Source of the DNA: Rhodospirillaceae bacterium
GTDB taxonomy: Bacteria > Pseudomonadota > Alphaproteobacteria > Thalassobaculales > Thalassobaculaceae
Direction of reading: 5' to 3'
Assembly (NCBI GenBank): GCA_018401495.1
Contig: JAGYJX010000008.1
Coordinates: 124,001 to 188,000 of the forward strand
Length of the DNA stretch: 64,000 nucleotides
A model generated the notes under the pieces. The model was given only the letters and a program-made list of their open reading frames with translations, had not been told where the DNA came from and searched no databases. This document shows, piece by piece, positions 1 to 7,658 of the stretch. Within the stretch, counting starts at the first letter, position 1. The number at the start of each line of letters is the position of its first letter. The position numbers and the translations under genes were made by a program.

Positions 1-517
1 GGTCGCCCTCGCCCGAGGCGTCCTCGACGGCGGCGGACCCGCCCTCGGCGGCGGCGGCCTCGAAGTTGGTCGCGCGCACGGTCACCACCTTGATGGCGTC
101 CGACGACTTGACCGTCGCCAGCGCGTTGCCGGCGTAGATCGGTCGCACGAAGGTCTCGGCGTCGATCACCTCGACGATGTCGGAGACCTGGGCGACGTCG
201 AGGAGCGCGGCGACCCGCGGCATGATGTTCTTGCCGGAATTGGTCGCGGTGGCCACCACATGGCCGTACCCCGATGCCAGCTTGGCGATCAGCGGCGCCA
301 GGTTCTCGGCCAGCGCGTGCTCGTACTCGGCGGCGTCGACCTTGACGACCTTGCTCACCCCGGCGACCTTGGCGGCGGCCTGGGCGGCGGCGTCGCAGCC
401 CTTGCCGGCGATCAGCACGACCACCTGGTCGCTCATCTGGCCGGCGGCGGTGACCGCGTTCAGCGTGGCCGGGCGCAGCGACCCGTTCTCGTGCTCGGCG
501 AAGACCAGCGCGCTCAT
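1..517 (-). CDS. etfA: Electron transfer flavoprotein alpha subunit (partial)
   Basis: EtfA and EtfB form a soluble FAD/AMP heterodimer that takes electrons from acyl-CoA dehydrogenases and hands them to ETF-ubiquinone oxidoreductase. The visible 172 residues are the N-terminal half, beginning MSALVFAEHENG and holding family landmarks such as VVLIAGKG, ATATNSGKNIMPRVAA and RPIYAGNA. The C-terminal FAD-binding domain lies beyond the window edge. ATG at 517 follows the etfB stop by one base (TGAGATG), so the two are co-translated. The probable methylsuccinyl-CoA dehydrogenase at 3005-4706 is one likely electron donor. Identification is secure; only completeness is unknown. Confidence 0.95.
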   Translation of the reverse strand, partial: MSALVFAEHENGSLRPATLNAVTAAGQMSDQVVVLIAGKGCDAAAQAAAKVAGVSKVVKVDAAEYEHALAENLAPLIAKLASGYGHVVATATNSGKNIMPRVAALLDVAQVSDIVEVIDAETFVRPIYAGNALATVKSSDAIKVVTVRATNFEAAAAEGGSAAVEDASGEGD

Positions 518-518
518 C

Positions 519-1268
519 TCAGATCACCTTCGCTTCGTTCTTCAGCTTGGACACCAGCTCGGCCACGTCGGCGACCTTCACGCCGCCGCCGCGCTTCGGC
601 CGGCTCGACCACCTTCAGGGTGGCGAGACGGGGGCGGGGTCGACGCCGAGATCGGCCGGGCTCGACTGGTCGATCGGCTTCTTCTTGGCCTTCATGATGT
701 TCGGCAGCGAGGCGTAGCGCGGCTCGTTCAGGCGCAGGTCGGTGGTCACGATGGCCGGGGTCTTGACGGTGATGGTCTCGAGCCCGCCGTCGACCTCGCG
801 GGTGACCGTCAGGGCGCCGTCGCCGATCTCGATCTTGGACGCGAAGGTCGCCTGGCTCCATCCCAGCAGGGCGGAGAGCATCTGGCCGGTCTGGTTGCAG
901 TCGTCGTCGATCGCCTGCTTGCCCAGAATGACGATGCCCGGCTGCTCCTTCTCGACGATCGCCTTCAGCATCTTGGCGACCGCCAGGGGCTCCACCTCGC
1001 CGTCGTGCACGACGTGGATGCCGCGGTCGGCTCCCATCGCCAGCGCGGTCCGGATGGTCTCCTGCGCCTGGCTCGGGCCGATCGAGACCGCGACGATCTC
1101 CGTGGCCTTGCCGGCCTCCTTCATGCGGATCGCCTCCTCGACGGCGATCTCGTCGAAGGGGTTCATCGACATCTTCACGTTCGCGAGCTCGACTCCGCTC
1201 TGGTCCGCCTTGACGCGAACCTTAACGTTGTAGTCGATCACCCGCTTGACGGGGACGAGTACCTTCAT
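519..1268 (-). CDS. etfB: Electron transfer flavoprotein beta subunit (two compensating frameshifts)
   Basis: Beta subunit of ETF, carrying the structural AMP and partner-docking surface. It starts [12 protein letters not shown] and contains [14 protein letters not shown], the [17 protein letters not shown] region, [23 protein letters not shown] and the C-terminal tail [20 protein letters not shown]. The tail is only reached by correcting two single-base errors, one missing C near 634 and one extra G near 607. After correction the length is 249 residues, the normal family length, which argues for sequence error instead of a broken gene. Upstream lies the adenosyltransferase on the same strand. 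Confidence 0.95.
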
Positions 1269-1406
1269 GGCTCCCTCGGTCTGTCCGGGATATCGTCCGA
1301 TCTCCGCCGGGCGACCCCGCTCTTTAGAAAGCGCCCCCCGACGTGTCAAGGTGACGCAGCGGAAGTGTTGCGCGGCGGCGCCGGGTCGGCGCCTCGCCGC
1401 TGCTGG

Positions 1407-1983
1407 TCAGCGGTTGCCTCCCGGGACCCACAGAACGTCTTCCCGACCCCGGTCGTTGACCCAGCGGGCCAGCACGAACAGGTGGTCGGACAGCCGGTTC
1501 ACGTACCGGACCGCCTCCGGGTTGATCGGTTCGCTCTCGGCGAGCGCGGTGATCTCGCGCTCGGCCCGTCGGGCGACGGTCCGGGCGAGGTGAAGGTAGG
1601 CCGCGGTCGGCCGACCACCCGGCAGGATGAAGGAGTCGAGCGGCGACAGCTCGGCGTTCAGCGCGTCGATCTCCGGCTTCCAGCCGGGTTACCTGGGCGG
1701 CCACGATCCGCAGCGGCGGGTATTTCGGGTCGGGCGCTTCCGGGGTGCAGAGGTCGGCGCCCAGGTCGAACAGGTCGTTCTGGATGCGGGCCAGCATGGC
1801 GTCGGTGTCGGGGCCGCCGTCGGCGGCCGCGCTCAGGCGCGCCAAGCCGATCACGGCGTTGGCCTCGTCGACGGTGCCGTAGGCGGACGGCCGCGGGGAA
1901 TGCTTGGCAACCCGCGTTCCGTCGCCGAGCGAGGTTTGCCCCTGGTCGCCGCCGCGCGTGTAGATCCGGGTAAGCCTGACCAT
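1407..1983 (-). CDS. pduO: PduO-type cob(I)alamin adenosyltransferase (frameshifted)
   Basis: Transfers the adenosyl group of ATP to cob(I)alamin, making coenzyme B12 for mutases such as ethylmalonyl-CoA and methylmalonyl-CoA mutase. The N-terminus shows the ATP-binding motif RIYTRGGDQGQTSLGDG and YGTVDEANA; after a one-base shift near 1680 the rest reads ILPGGRPTAAYLHLARTVAR, RRAEREI and NRLSDHLFVLARW, all PduO-family signatures. The repaired length is about 191 residues, typical of the family. It lies between the HIG1 gene and etfB on one strand, a gene order I associate with Rhodospirillales-type genomes. No cobalamin riboswitch was recognised upstream. Confidence 0.93.
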
Positions 1984-1990
1984 CGCGCGC

Positions 1991-2189
1991 TCAGCCCTTG
2001 CTCAGGGACAGAAGCAGGGCAAAGACGCCGATGGCGATCGCCTGGAACAGCACGCGATAGCGCATCATCTTGTTGGACCACTGGGCGTTGAACTCGCCGC
2101 CACGGGCCATGGCGATCAGCCCCCATACCAGGGCGCCGAGGGTGGCGGCCATGGCCATGAACAGACAGGATGGTGAAGACGGTGCTCAT
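1991..2189 (-). CDS. HIG1-domain twin transmembrane protein (frameshifted)
   Basis: Small inner-membrane protein of about 65 residues with two hydrophobic helices. Correcting one extra base near residue 9 gives MSTVFTIL, then FMAMAATLGALVWGLIAMA, a polar loop GGEFNAQWSNKMMRYRV and a second helix LFQAIAIGVFALLLSL. The loop motif NxxWSNxMMRxRV is characteristic of HIG1-type proteins, which in bacteria and mitochondria associate with respiratory complexes. The gene precedes pduO by 7 bp, so it is probably in the same transcript. Role in this organism is inferred from family only. Confidence 0.8.
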
Positions 2190-2283
2190 TCCTCTGATAT
2201 AGACCGGCAGCCGGCCGGGGCGATACCGAAACCATCCGGCGGCCGTGGCGGATGGTCGCGGCCCCGCCCGCAAACCCCGTGCT

Positions 2284-2976
2284 TCAGGCGGTCCGGCCGG
2301 CGGTCAGCAGCATCGACAGCGGCTCGCCCCGGTCCGATCCCGGCTCCGACAGGTCCTCCAGCGCCAGCCCGGCGTCGCGGATCAGCGCCATCCACGAGCT
2401 GAGGGTGCGGAAGTACCAGGGCATCGGCATCCAGGTCTCGCCGGGCTCGGCGAAACCGGCGTAGTCCTCGATCCGCCAACCGTCGCGGTAGTTGCCGCCG
2501 GCGGCGGTCCAGGGGTGCAGGGTCTGCACGATCACCACCCCGCCGGGCGCCAGGCGGGACGCCGCGGTGGCCAGCAGGTCGGCGGCGGTGCCGTCGAACA
2601 GCGCGTAGTTGAACACCGCGACGTCGAAGGGCCCGCCCGCCAGATCCGCGTCCGCAACGAACGCGTCGAAGCTGATGGTCCGGTAGTCTCCCTGCGGATC
2701 GACGGCTCGCGCGGCTTCGACCAGCGCCATCGAGCCGTCGATGCCGACCGCCCGGCAGCCGGCTTCCCGCACCAGCCGCCGGACCAGCCAGCCCTCGCCG
2801 CAGCCGATGTCGAGCACCCGCTGCGGCCGGTGCGCGGCGATCGCGGCCAGGATCGCGGCGTCGGTGGCGGCGGCGCGGCTGGCGATCCGGTTCCCGCGCA
2901 CCGCCCGGACCCACAGCTCGGCGTTCGCCTCCCAGGAGCGGGCGAGTTCGTCGGCGTGATCGGTACGGTCCGTCAT
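2284..2976 (-). CDS. Class I SAM-dependent methyltransferase
   Basis: Intact 230-residue cytosolic protein. The SAM-binding core is clear: motif I VLDIGCGEGWLVR at about residues 54-66, an acidic motif II GIDGSMALVEAAR, and a later FDVAVFNYALF segment, followed by GGVVIVQTLHPW. The C-terminal part has WRIEDYAGF and a proposed acceptor-binding region. It resembles UbiE/Coq5-like small-molecule methyltransferases, but the acceptor cannot be told from sequence. It lies between mcd and the HIG1 gene, all on the minus strand, without obvious coupling. Confidence 0.8.
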   Translation of the reverse strand: MTDRTDHADELARSWEANAELWVRAVRGNRIASRAAATDAAILAAIAAHRPQRVLDIGCGEGWLVRRLVREAGCRAVGIDGSMALVEAARAVDPQGDYRTISFDAFVADADLAGGPFDVAVFNYALFDGTAADLLATAASRLAPGGVVIVQTLHPWTAAGGNYRDGWRIEDYAGFAEPGETWMPMPWYFRTLSSWMALIRDAGLALEDLSEPGSDRGEPLSMLLTAGRTA

Positions 2977-3004
2977 CGGTTCGGGTCCGGCGATCCGGCC
3001 GCGA

Positions 3005-4706
3005 TCAGTTCCGGCCGGGAGTGAGCAGGCCGCGCGCGATCACCCCAGCCTGGATCTCGCCGGCACCCTCGAAGATGTTGAGAATGCGGGCGTCGCACAG
3101 CACCCGGCTGATCGGGTACTCGAGCGCGAAACCGTTGCCGCCGTGGATCTGCAGGACGTCGTCGGCGGCGGCCCACGCCACCCGCGCCGCCAGCAGCTTG
3201 GCCATGCCCGCCTCGATGTCGCAGCGCCGGTCGCTGTCCTTCTCGCGGGCCGCGAACAGGGTCAGCGCGCGCGCCGCCGTCAGTTCCGCGGCGATCCGCG
3301 CCAGCTTGTTCGCGACCCGCGGAAAGTGGCGGATCGCCTGGCCGAACTGCACTCTTTCGGAAGCGTAACGAAGCCCCAGTTCAAGGGCGTTCCGGCCGAC
3401 GCCCAGGGCGCGGGCGGCGGTCTGGATGCGGGCGCTCTCGAAGGTCGCCATGAGCTGCTTGAAGCCCTGGCCCTCGACGCCGCCCAGCAGCGCCGAGGTC
3501 GGCACCGCGAAGCCGTCGAAGGCGATCTCGTACTCCTTCATCCCGCGGTAGCCGAGCACCGGGATCTCGCCGCCCGACATGCCGGTGGCTGGAAACGGTT
3601 CGGCGTCGCTGCCGCGCGGCTTCTCGGCGAGCAGCATCGACAGTCCACGGTAGCCGGGCTCAGCCTGGTCGGTCCGCACCAGCAACGTCATCAGGTCGGT
3701 GCGGGCGGCGTGGGTGATCCAGGTCTTGTTGCCGTGCACCCGGTAGGCGTCGCCATCGCGCACCGCGCGGGTCCGCAACCGTGCCAGATCCGAGCCGGTG
3801 TTGGGTTCGGTGAACACCGCCGTCGGCAGGATCTCGCCGGAGGCTATGCGCGGCAGCCAATGCTCCTTCTGGGCTTCGGTGCCGCCCAACCGGATCAGTT
3901 CGGCGGCGATCTCCGAGCGCGTACCGAGCGAACCGACCCCGATATAGGCCCGGCTCAGCGTCTCGGAGACCACCACCAGGGCCTCCTTGCCCATGCCGAG
4001 GCCGCCATAGGCTTCCGGAACGGTCAACCCGAAGGTGCCGAGGGCAGCCATCTCCTCGACCACCTCGATCGGGATCAGCCGGTCCTCCAGGTGCCAGCCG
4101 TGGGCGTGCGGCGCCACCCGGTCGTCGGAGAACCGTGTGAACTGCTCGCGCACCATCGACAGCGTCTCGTCCAGCCCATGGTCGCCGAGGCCGTCGGGGT
4201 CGCCGCTCTCCAGGCCGTCGTGCAGCAGTTCCGCCAGCGCCACGCGCGCCGCCTGGCCGTTGCCCTCGCGCATCAGACGCCGGCAGGACGTCGCTCGACA
4301 GCGGCGCGAGGTCGGCCGCCTCCAGGCCGAAATCGTGCGGTCGCACGGTCTCGGTCTGGGTCATCGCGATGCCGCCGGCGATCTGGCCGAGATACTCGCC
4401 GAAGGCGACGCCGAGCAGCGCCGACTCGGTCGCGCCGAAGCGGCCGGCATCGGCCAGACGGTCGGCCCAGGCAAGGGTCTGGCGCAACGCCTCGACCGTG
4501 GTCGCCAGCCAGGCGAAGCCGTGCGCCAGCGTCTGCTCGGAGTCCAGGGCCCGTCCGTCGAGACGGCCTCCGGGCGCCAGGCGGGCGGCGACGTTCCGGC
4601 GTGCCGCCTCCAGCACCGAGTCTGCCGAGGGCAGGGCGGCGCGGGCGAGATCCCGGGTGTCGAGGCCTACGGGGACTGCGGGCGGAACCGGAAGAACGTC
4701 GGTCAT
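3005..4706 (-). CDS. mcd: Probable (2S)-methylsuccinyl-CoA dehydrogenase (frameshifted)
   Basis: Acyl-CoA dehydrogenase of about 566 residues once one extra base near 4277 is removed. The roughly 160-residue N-terminal extension ([14 protein letters not shown]...) before the usual dehydrogenase fold is a feature of methylsuccinyl-CoA dehydrogenases, the enzyme that makes mesaconyl-CoA in the ethylmalonyl-CoA pathway. The fold is shown by [27 protein letters not shown] and [16 protein letters not shown], and the C-terminal [19 protein letters not shown] matches my memory of Mcd proteins. FAD cofactor; electrons would pass to EtfAB encoded nearby. A generic long acyl-CoA dehydrogenase is the alternative. 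ATG at 4706 is the first in-frame start giving a typical N-terminus. Confidence 0.78.
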
Positions 4707-5108
4707 CGGATGCTCCGGAAGGGATTTTGTCCAACATGGCGTGGAAGGGCTGCCCGGTCCAGGTGCAGCACCTCCGGAGCCGCCCACGATTTGGTACGGG
4801 TCCGACGCGATCCTCACGTCACCAGCAAGGTTAATGGTGTAACTAGTTGATTTAGAGCAATTGCGTAAAACTCAGATTTTAGTCAAGTGCGCGGCGATCG
4901 AAGCGGTTGACCGTGGCGATTCTGGCCCGAAGTGGGCTGTTAACCAAATATGTTAGGCAATTGGTAAGAGCTTGGTGACAGAGCGGAACGGACCGGCGCC
5001 AGCGTAACTCCGATCGCGGTTGCGTGGGAGTGCCGGGCAGAGTACCGTCGCCCGAAATGGACATATCTCGCGGTTTTCTGCGGATTTCACTCTAGAAGTG
5101 GTAGGACT
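4707..5108. other. Divergent intergenic region
   Basis: About 400 bp between the start of mcd (minus) and the J-domain gene (plus). It is visibly richer in A and T than its surroundings, especially 4830-4970, as expected for two divergent promoters. I could not fix a convincing -35/-10 pair or an operator. No RNA gene or conserved small reading frame was recognised. Confidence 0.5.
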
Positions 5109-5774
5109 ATGCCTGATGCCTCCGGTTCCGCGAACACCCGCGGCACCTCCTATATAGTGCCCTGCCCGACCCGATTTCGCGACCGGGTGACCCGACTGGC
5201 GGCCCGCCGGGGCGCCAGCCCAGCCGATCTGGCGCGCGCGGTGCTGCTGCTGGTCGGTGCCGACCATTTGGCTCGGGTTCCGGATCCGGGTGAGCCCGGG
5301 CCCGATGATCGCGAGGCGATCGAACTGCAGTCCGGAGCGTCGAAGGGCAGGGTCCTCAAGCGCAAGCCACGCATTCAGATGCGGCTTCCAGCCGGGCATT
5401 CGGTCGCGACTCTGCGTCGCGCCCTGGCGCTGGCCCTGCAGATGGCGGAGGGCGAGGCCGAGCTGGCGGTCGTGACCGCCTCGGAGCGCAAGGCCGGCAG
5501 CGAGGCCGAGCGGGCGCGCGACGGGCTGGCGGCCGAGAACGCCACGCTTCGTCAACTCATCGGCGACCTGGCGACGCCGGTGCTGGAGCGCGGGATCTCC
5601 AGCCGGTCGGACGCGCTGTTCGTGCTCGGGTTTCCGCCGACCGCGGTGCCCGATCCCGGCACCATCAAGCGCCGCTGGCGGCGGCTGGCGATGATCTACC
5701 ACCCGGACTCGGCGTTCGGCGACCACGAGCGCATGAGCCAGCTCAACCTCGCTCTGTCCCGGCTCACCGGTTGA
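5109..5774 (+). CDS. J-domain-like protein
   Basis: Intact 221-residue cytosolic protein. An N-terminal segment begins YIVPCPTRFRDRVTRLAAR, a pattern like that of small DNA- or RNA-binding folds in related alphaproteobacterial proteins, followed by RKPRIQMRLP, an alanine/glutamate-rich helical stretch (about residues 115-150, likely coiled coil), and a C-terminal half J-domain. The latter has ALFVLGFPP, IKRRWRRLAMIYHPDS with the diagnostic HPD tripeptide, and NLALSRL. J-domains stimulate Hsp70 ATPase through HPD. Family members are conserved hypotheticals in this class; the client is unknown. Confidence 0.7.
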   Translation: MPDASGSANTRGTSYIVPCPTRFRDRVTRLAARRGASPADLARAVLLLVGADHLARVPDPGEPGPDDREAIELQSGASKGRVLKRKPRIQMRLPAGHSVATLRRALALALQMAEGEAELAVVTASERKAGSEAERARDGLAAENATLRQLIGDLATPVLERGISSRSDALFVLGFPPTAVPDPGTIKRRWRRLAMIYHPDSAFGDHERMSQLNLALSRLTG

Positions 5775-5925
5775 CCGCCGGGCGGCGAGCCGGTAACATT
5801 ATTTCCATGAGTTCGAATCTCCACACGCGGCCGTCGGGCCGCATCGGTCGGCGAATTAGCCGCCCGGTCCTCGTCGAGGGCCGGGACTGCGCTGTTCGTC
5901 CATCCGATATCGTTGGAGATTCCCC

Positions 5926-6234
5926 ATGCTCGCCGAGCGTCTGAGCCGTCCGTCCGCCTCCGCGTCGTCTGCCGACACCCATCCGACCGTCGCCTGCTTC
6001 TCGATCCAGGCGGTCGCCGATCCGTCGGTGATGCCGCGCGTCCTCGAACTGTTCGCCAAGCGCGGCATGATCCCGCTGCGCTGGCACGCCGACCTCGGCG
6101 GACGGCGCGACGAGTTGACCATCGACCTGCAGGTCGACGGCCTCGATCGCCCGAAGGCCGAGCAGATCGCCAGCGCCATCCGCCAGATGGTGGCGGTGGT
6201 CACCGTCCTGACCAGCGAGAAGAGCTACGCCTGA
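5926..6234 (+). CDS. ACT-domain small protein
   Basis: Intact 102-residue protein. After an unstructured alanine/serine-rich start, residues 20-95 form one beta-alpha-beta ACT-like unit: VACFSIQAVADPSVMPRVLE, FAKRGMIPLRWHADL, DELTIDLQVDGLD and AEQIASAIRQMVAVVTVL. ACT folds bind amino acids and commonly dimerise as regulatory subunits, and the general layout resembles the small subunit of acetolactate synthase. No catalytic partner is adjacent. GGAG 8 bp before the ATG supports this start. Confidence 0.7.
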   Translation: MLAERLSRPSASASSADTHPTVACFSIQAVADPSVMPRVLELFAKRGMIPLRWHADLGGRRDELTIDLQVDGLDRPKAEQIASAIRQMVAVVTVLTSEKSYA

Positions 6235-6301
6235 GCCTCGCGGTCGGCGCCGGCCGGGTTGAGGGATTGAACCCGCCACGCCCGTCGGGCATAGAGCCTG
6301 G

Positions 6302-7159
6302 ATGGCGTTCCTCGACCACGTCCGACACTGCAACACCTACTCGCTCAGCGATTTCGTGCCGTTCCGGGTCGGGACGGCACGGGTCGGCTGGATCCGCCGG
6401 CCGTTGAGCCTGGAGTTGCGGCGCTTCGGCGCGTTGTTCCACGTGTTCGAGGACTTGGTTCACCTCGATCCGGACCTGCGCACCCCCGCCGACCGCACCC
6501 AGGCGGTGGCCGACGCGGTGGCGGCGCTCGCCGAGGACGGCCTGATCGGTCGCCTGCGCGGCGAGGCCTACCCGGTGATCGAGCGCCTGGGCGGCGAGGC
6601 GCTGTTCACTCTCGACCGCGGCGCCGTCACCGAGTTCGGCATCGCCAACCGCGGCTTCCACCTGAACGGGCTGGTCGGCACCGGAGCCGGCACGCGCATG
6701 TGGATCGCCCGGCGGGCGCTGACCAAGACCACGCTTCCCGGGCAAGCTCGACAACATGGTCGCCGGCGGCCATCCCGGCCGGCCTGTCGGCGCGCGAGAA
6801 CCTGATCAAGGAGTGCGCCGAGGAGGCCGGGATCCCCGAGGACCTGGCGGCGACGGGCGGTGCCGGTGTCGATGATCAGCTACACGATGGAAGTGCCGGA
6901 AGGGCTGCGCCGGCACGCCTTCTGGAGCTACGACCTGCAACTGCCCGAGGATTTCGGGCCCGAGCCGGTCGACGGCGAGGTTCACGACTTCCGCCTGATG
7001 GAACCCGGCGAGGTTGCCCGCATCGTCGAGACCACCGACGACTTCAAGTACAACTGCAGCCTGGTCGTCATCGACTGGCTGATGCGCACCGGCCGCATCG
7101 ACCCCGAGCACCCCGACTTCCACGAACTCTCGATCGGCCTGCACCAGCCCTGGCCGTGA
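6302..7159 (+). CDS. Nudix hydrolase with DUF4743 N-terminal domain (frameshifted)
   Basis: Two-domain protein of about 285 residues. The N-terminal domain starts MAFLDHVRHCNTYSL and contains GTARVGWIRR, as in DUF4743 proteins. The Nudix box follows as GGIPAGLSARENLIKECAEE plus AGI, giving the GxxxxxE...EExGx pattern that binds metal and hydrolyses nucleoside diphosphate linkages. Frameshifts near 6740 and 6852 separate the N-terminus, the Nudix box and the C-terminal part (VSMISYTMEVPEGLRRH, FWSYDLQLPEDF, MLTDDFKYNC-like segment). Fungal and plant relatives act on thiamine diphosphate derivatives; the substrate here is not known. Confidence 0.82.
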
Positions 7160-7170
7160 GCCCCCCACTT

Positions 7171-7305
7171 CGTCATTCCGGACCGGACCGCCGCCGGTGG
7201 GACGGATCCGGAACCTGCCAGCCGCACCGCACCTGCAGTGGCCTGTGCCCGTCGCTTCGTAGGTTCCGGCTCGGCCGCGCTGACGCGCGTCCGTCCGGAA
7301 TGACG
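7171..7305. repeat. Dispersed palindromic repeat, copy A
   Basis: Begins CGTCATTCCGGACCGG and ends with its inverse CCGTCCGGAATGACG, with a second inner pair built on GGATCCGGAACC and AGGTTCCGGCTC. Similar units occur at 7514-7630, 34221-34359, 35889-36025, 36130-36267 and, in a related form, 56205-56520. It lies just past the stop of the Nudix gene and facing pheT. Confidence 0.8.
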
Positions 7306-7324
7306 AAATTGGGGTGAATTGGCG

Positions 7325-7519
7325 AGCCGCAGTGGTCGCCCTCAATGTTGCGGTGAGGGGTACAGCCGCAGCGGCCGCCCTCGATGTTGCGCTGAGGGGG
7401 CCAGCCGCAGCGGCTGCCCTCAACATTGCGGTGAGCGGGCGAGCCGCAGCGACCGGCCTCAATAGTGGGGTGAGCGGGCGAGCCGCAGCGGCCGCCCTCG
7501 CAATTTATTCTGTCGTCAT
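7325..7519. repeat. 39-bp tandem repeat array, five units
   Basis: AGCCGCAG recurs at 7325, 7364, 7403, 7442 and 7481, exactly 39 bp apart. Units consist of AGCCGCAGCGGCCGCCCTCA followed by an AT-richer piece (ATGTTGCGGTGAG-like) and a GC tail. The last unit decays into CGCAATTTATTCTG. The units differ at several bases. The period is a multiple of three and one frame is open as a 13-residue alanine-rich repeat, but there is no sign that it is translated. Palindromic copies A and B flank it on both sides. Confidence 0.85.
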
Positions 7520-7630
7520 TCCGGACCGGACCGCCGCCGGCGGGACGGAGCCGGAAGCCACCCGACGCACCGCGCTTGTCGCGCCCTGTGCCCGTCGCCC
7601 CGTGGGGCGGCGCGTCCGTCCGGAATGACG
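7514..7630. repeat. Dispersed palindromic repeat, copy B
   Basis: CGTCATTCCGGACCGGACC at the left and GCGTCCGTCCGGAATGACG at the right form long inverted ends; the inner part is shorter than in copy A. It ends about 28 bp before the stop of pheT, in a position where it could act as a transcription terminator or mRNA-end stabiliser for pheST. Confidence 0.8.
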
Positions 7631-7658
7631 AGGGGGTGGCCGGTTGTTCAGGCCGCCT

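Noticed and set aside
1984-2283. Cobalamin riboswitch near the adenosyltransferase
   Set aside because: No B12-box-like element was recognised; the region is taken up by the HIG1 gene.
3005-4273. Acyl-CoA dehydrogenase starting at 4273
   Set aside because: The upstream frame continues without a gap after removing one base and supplies an N-terminal extension of the type known from methylsuccinyl-CoA dehydrogenases.
7325-7519. CRISPR-like array
   Set aside because: Units are directly adjacent with no unique spacers, and no cas gene is present.
7314-7628. Plus-strand frame encoding a 13-residue alanine-rich repeat
   Set aside because: It arises only because the 39-bp tandem period is divisible by three; it runs into palindromic copy B, has no ribosome binding site and no homology that I recognise.
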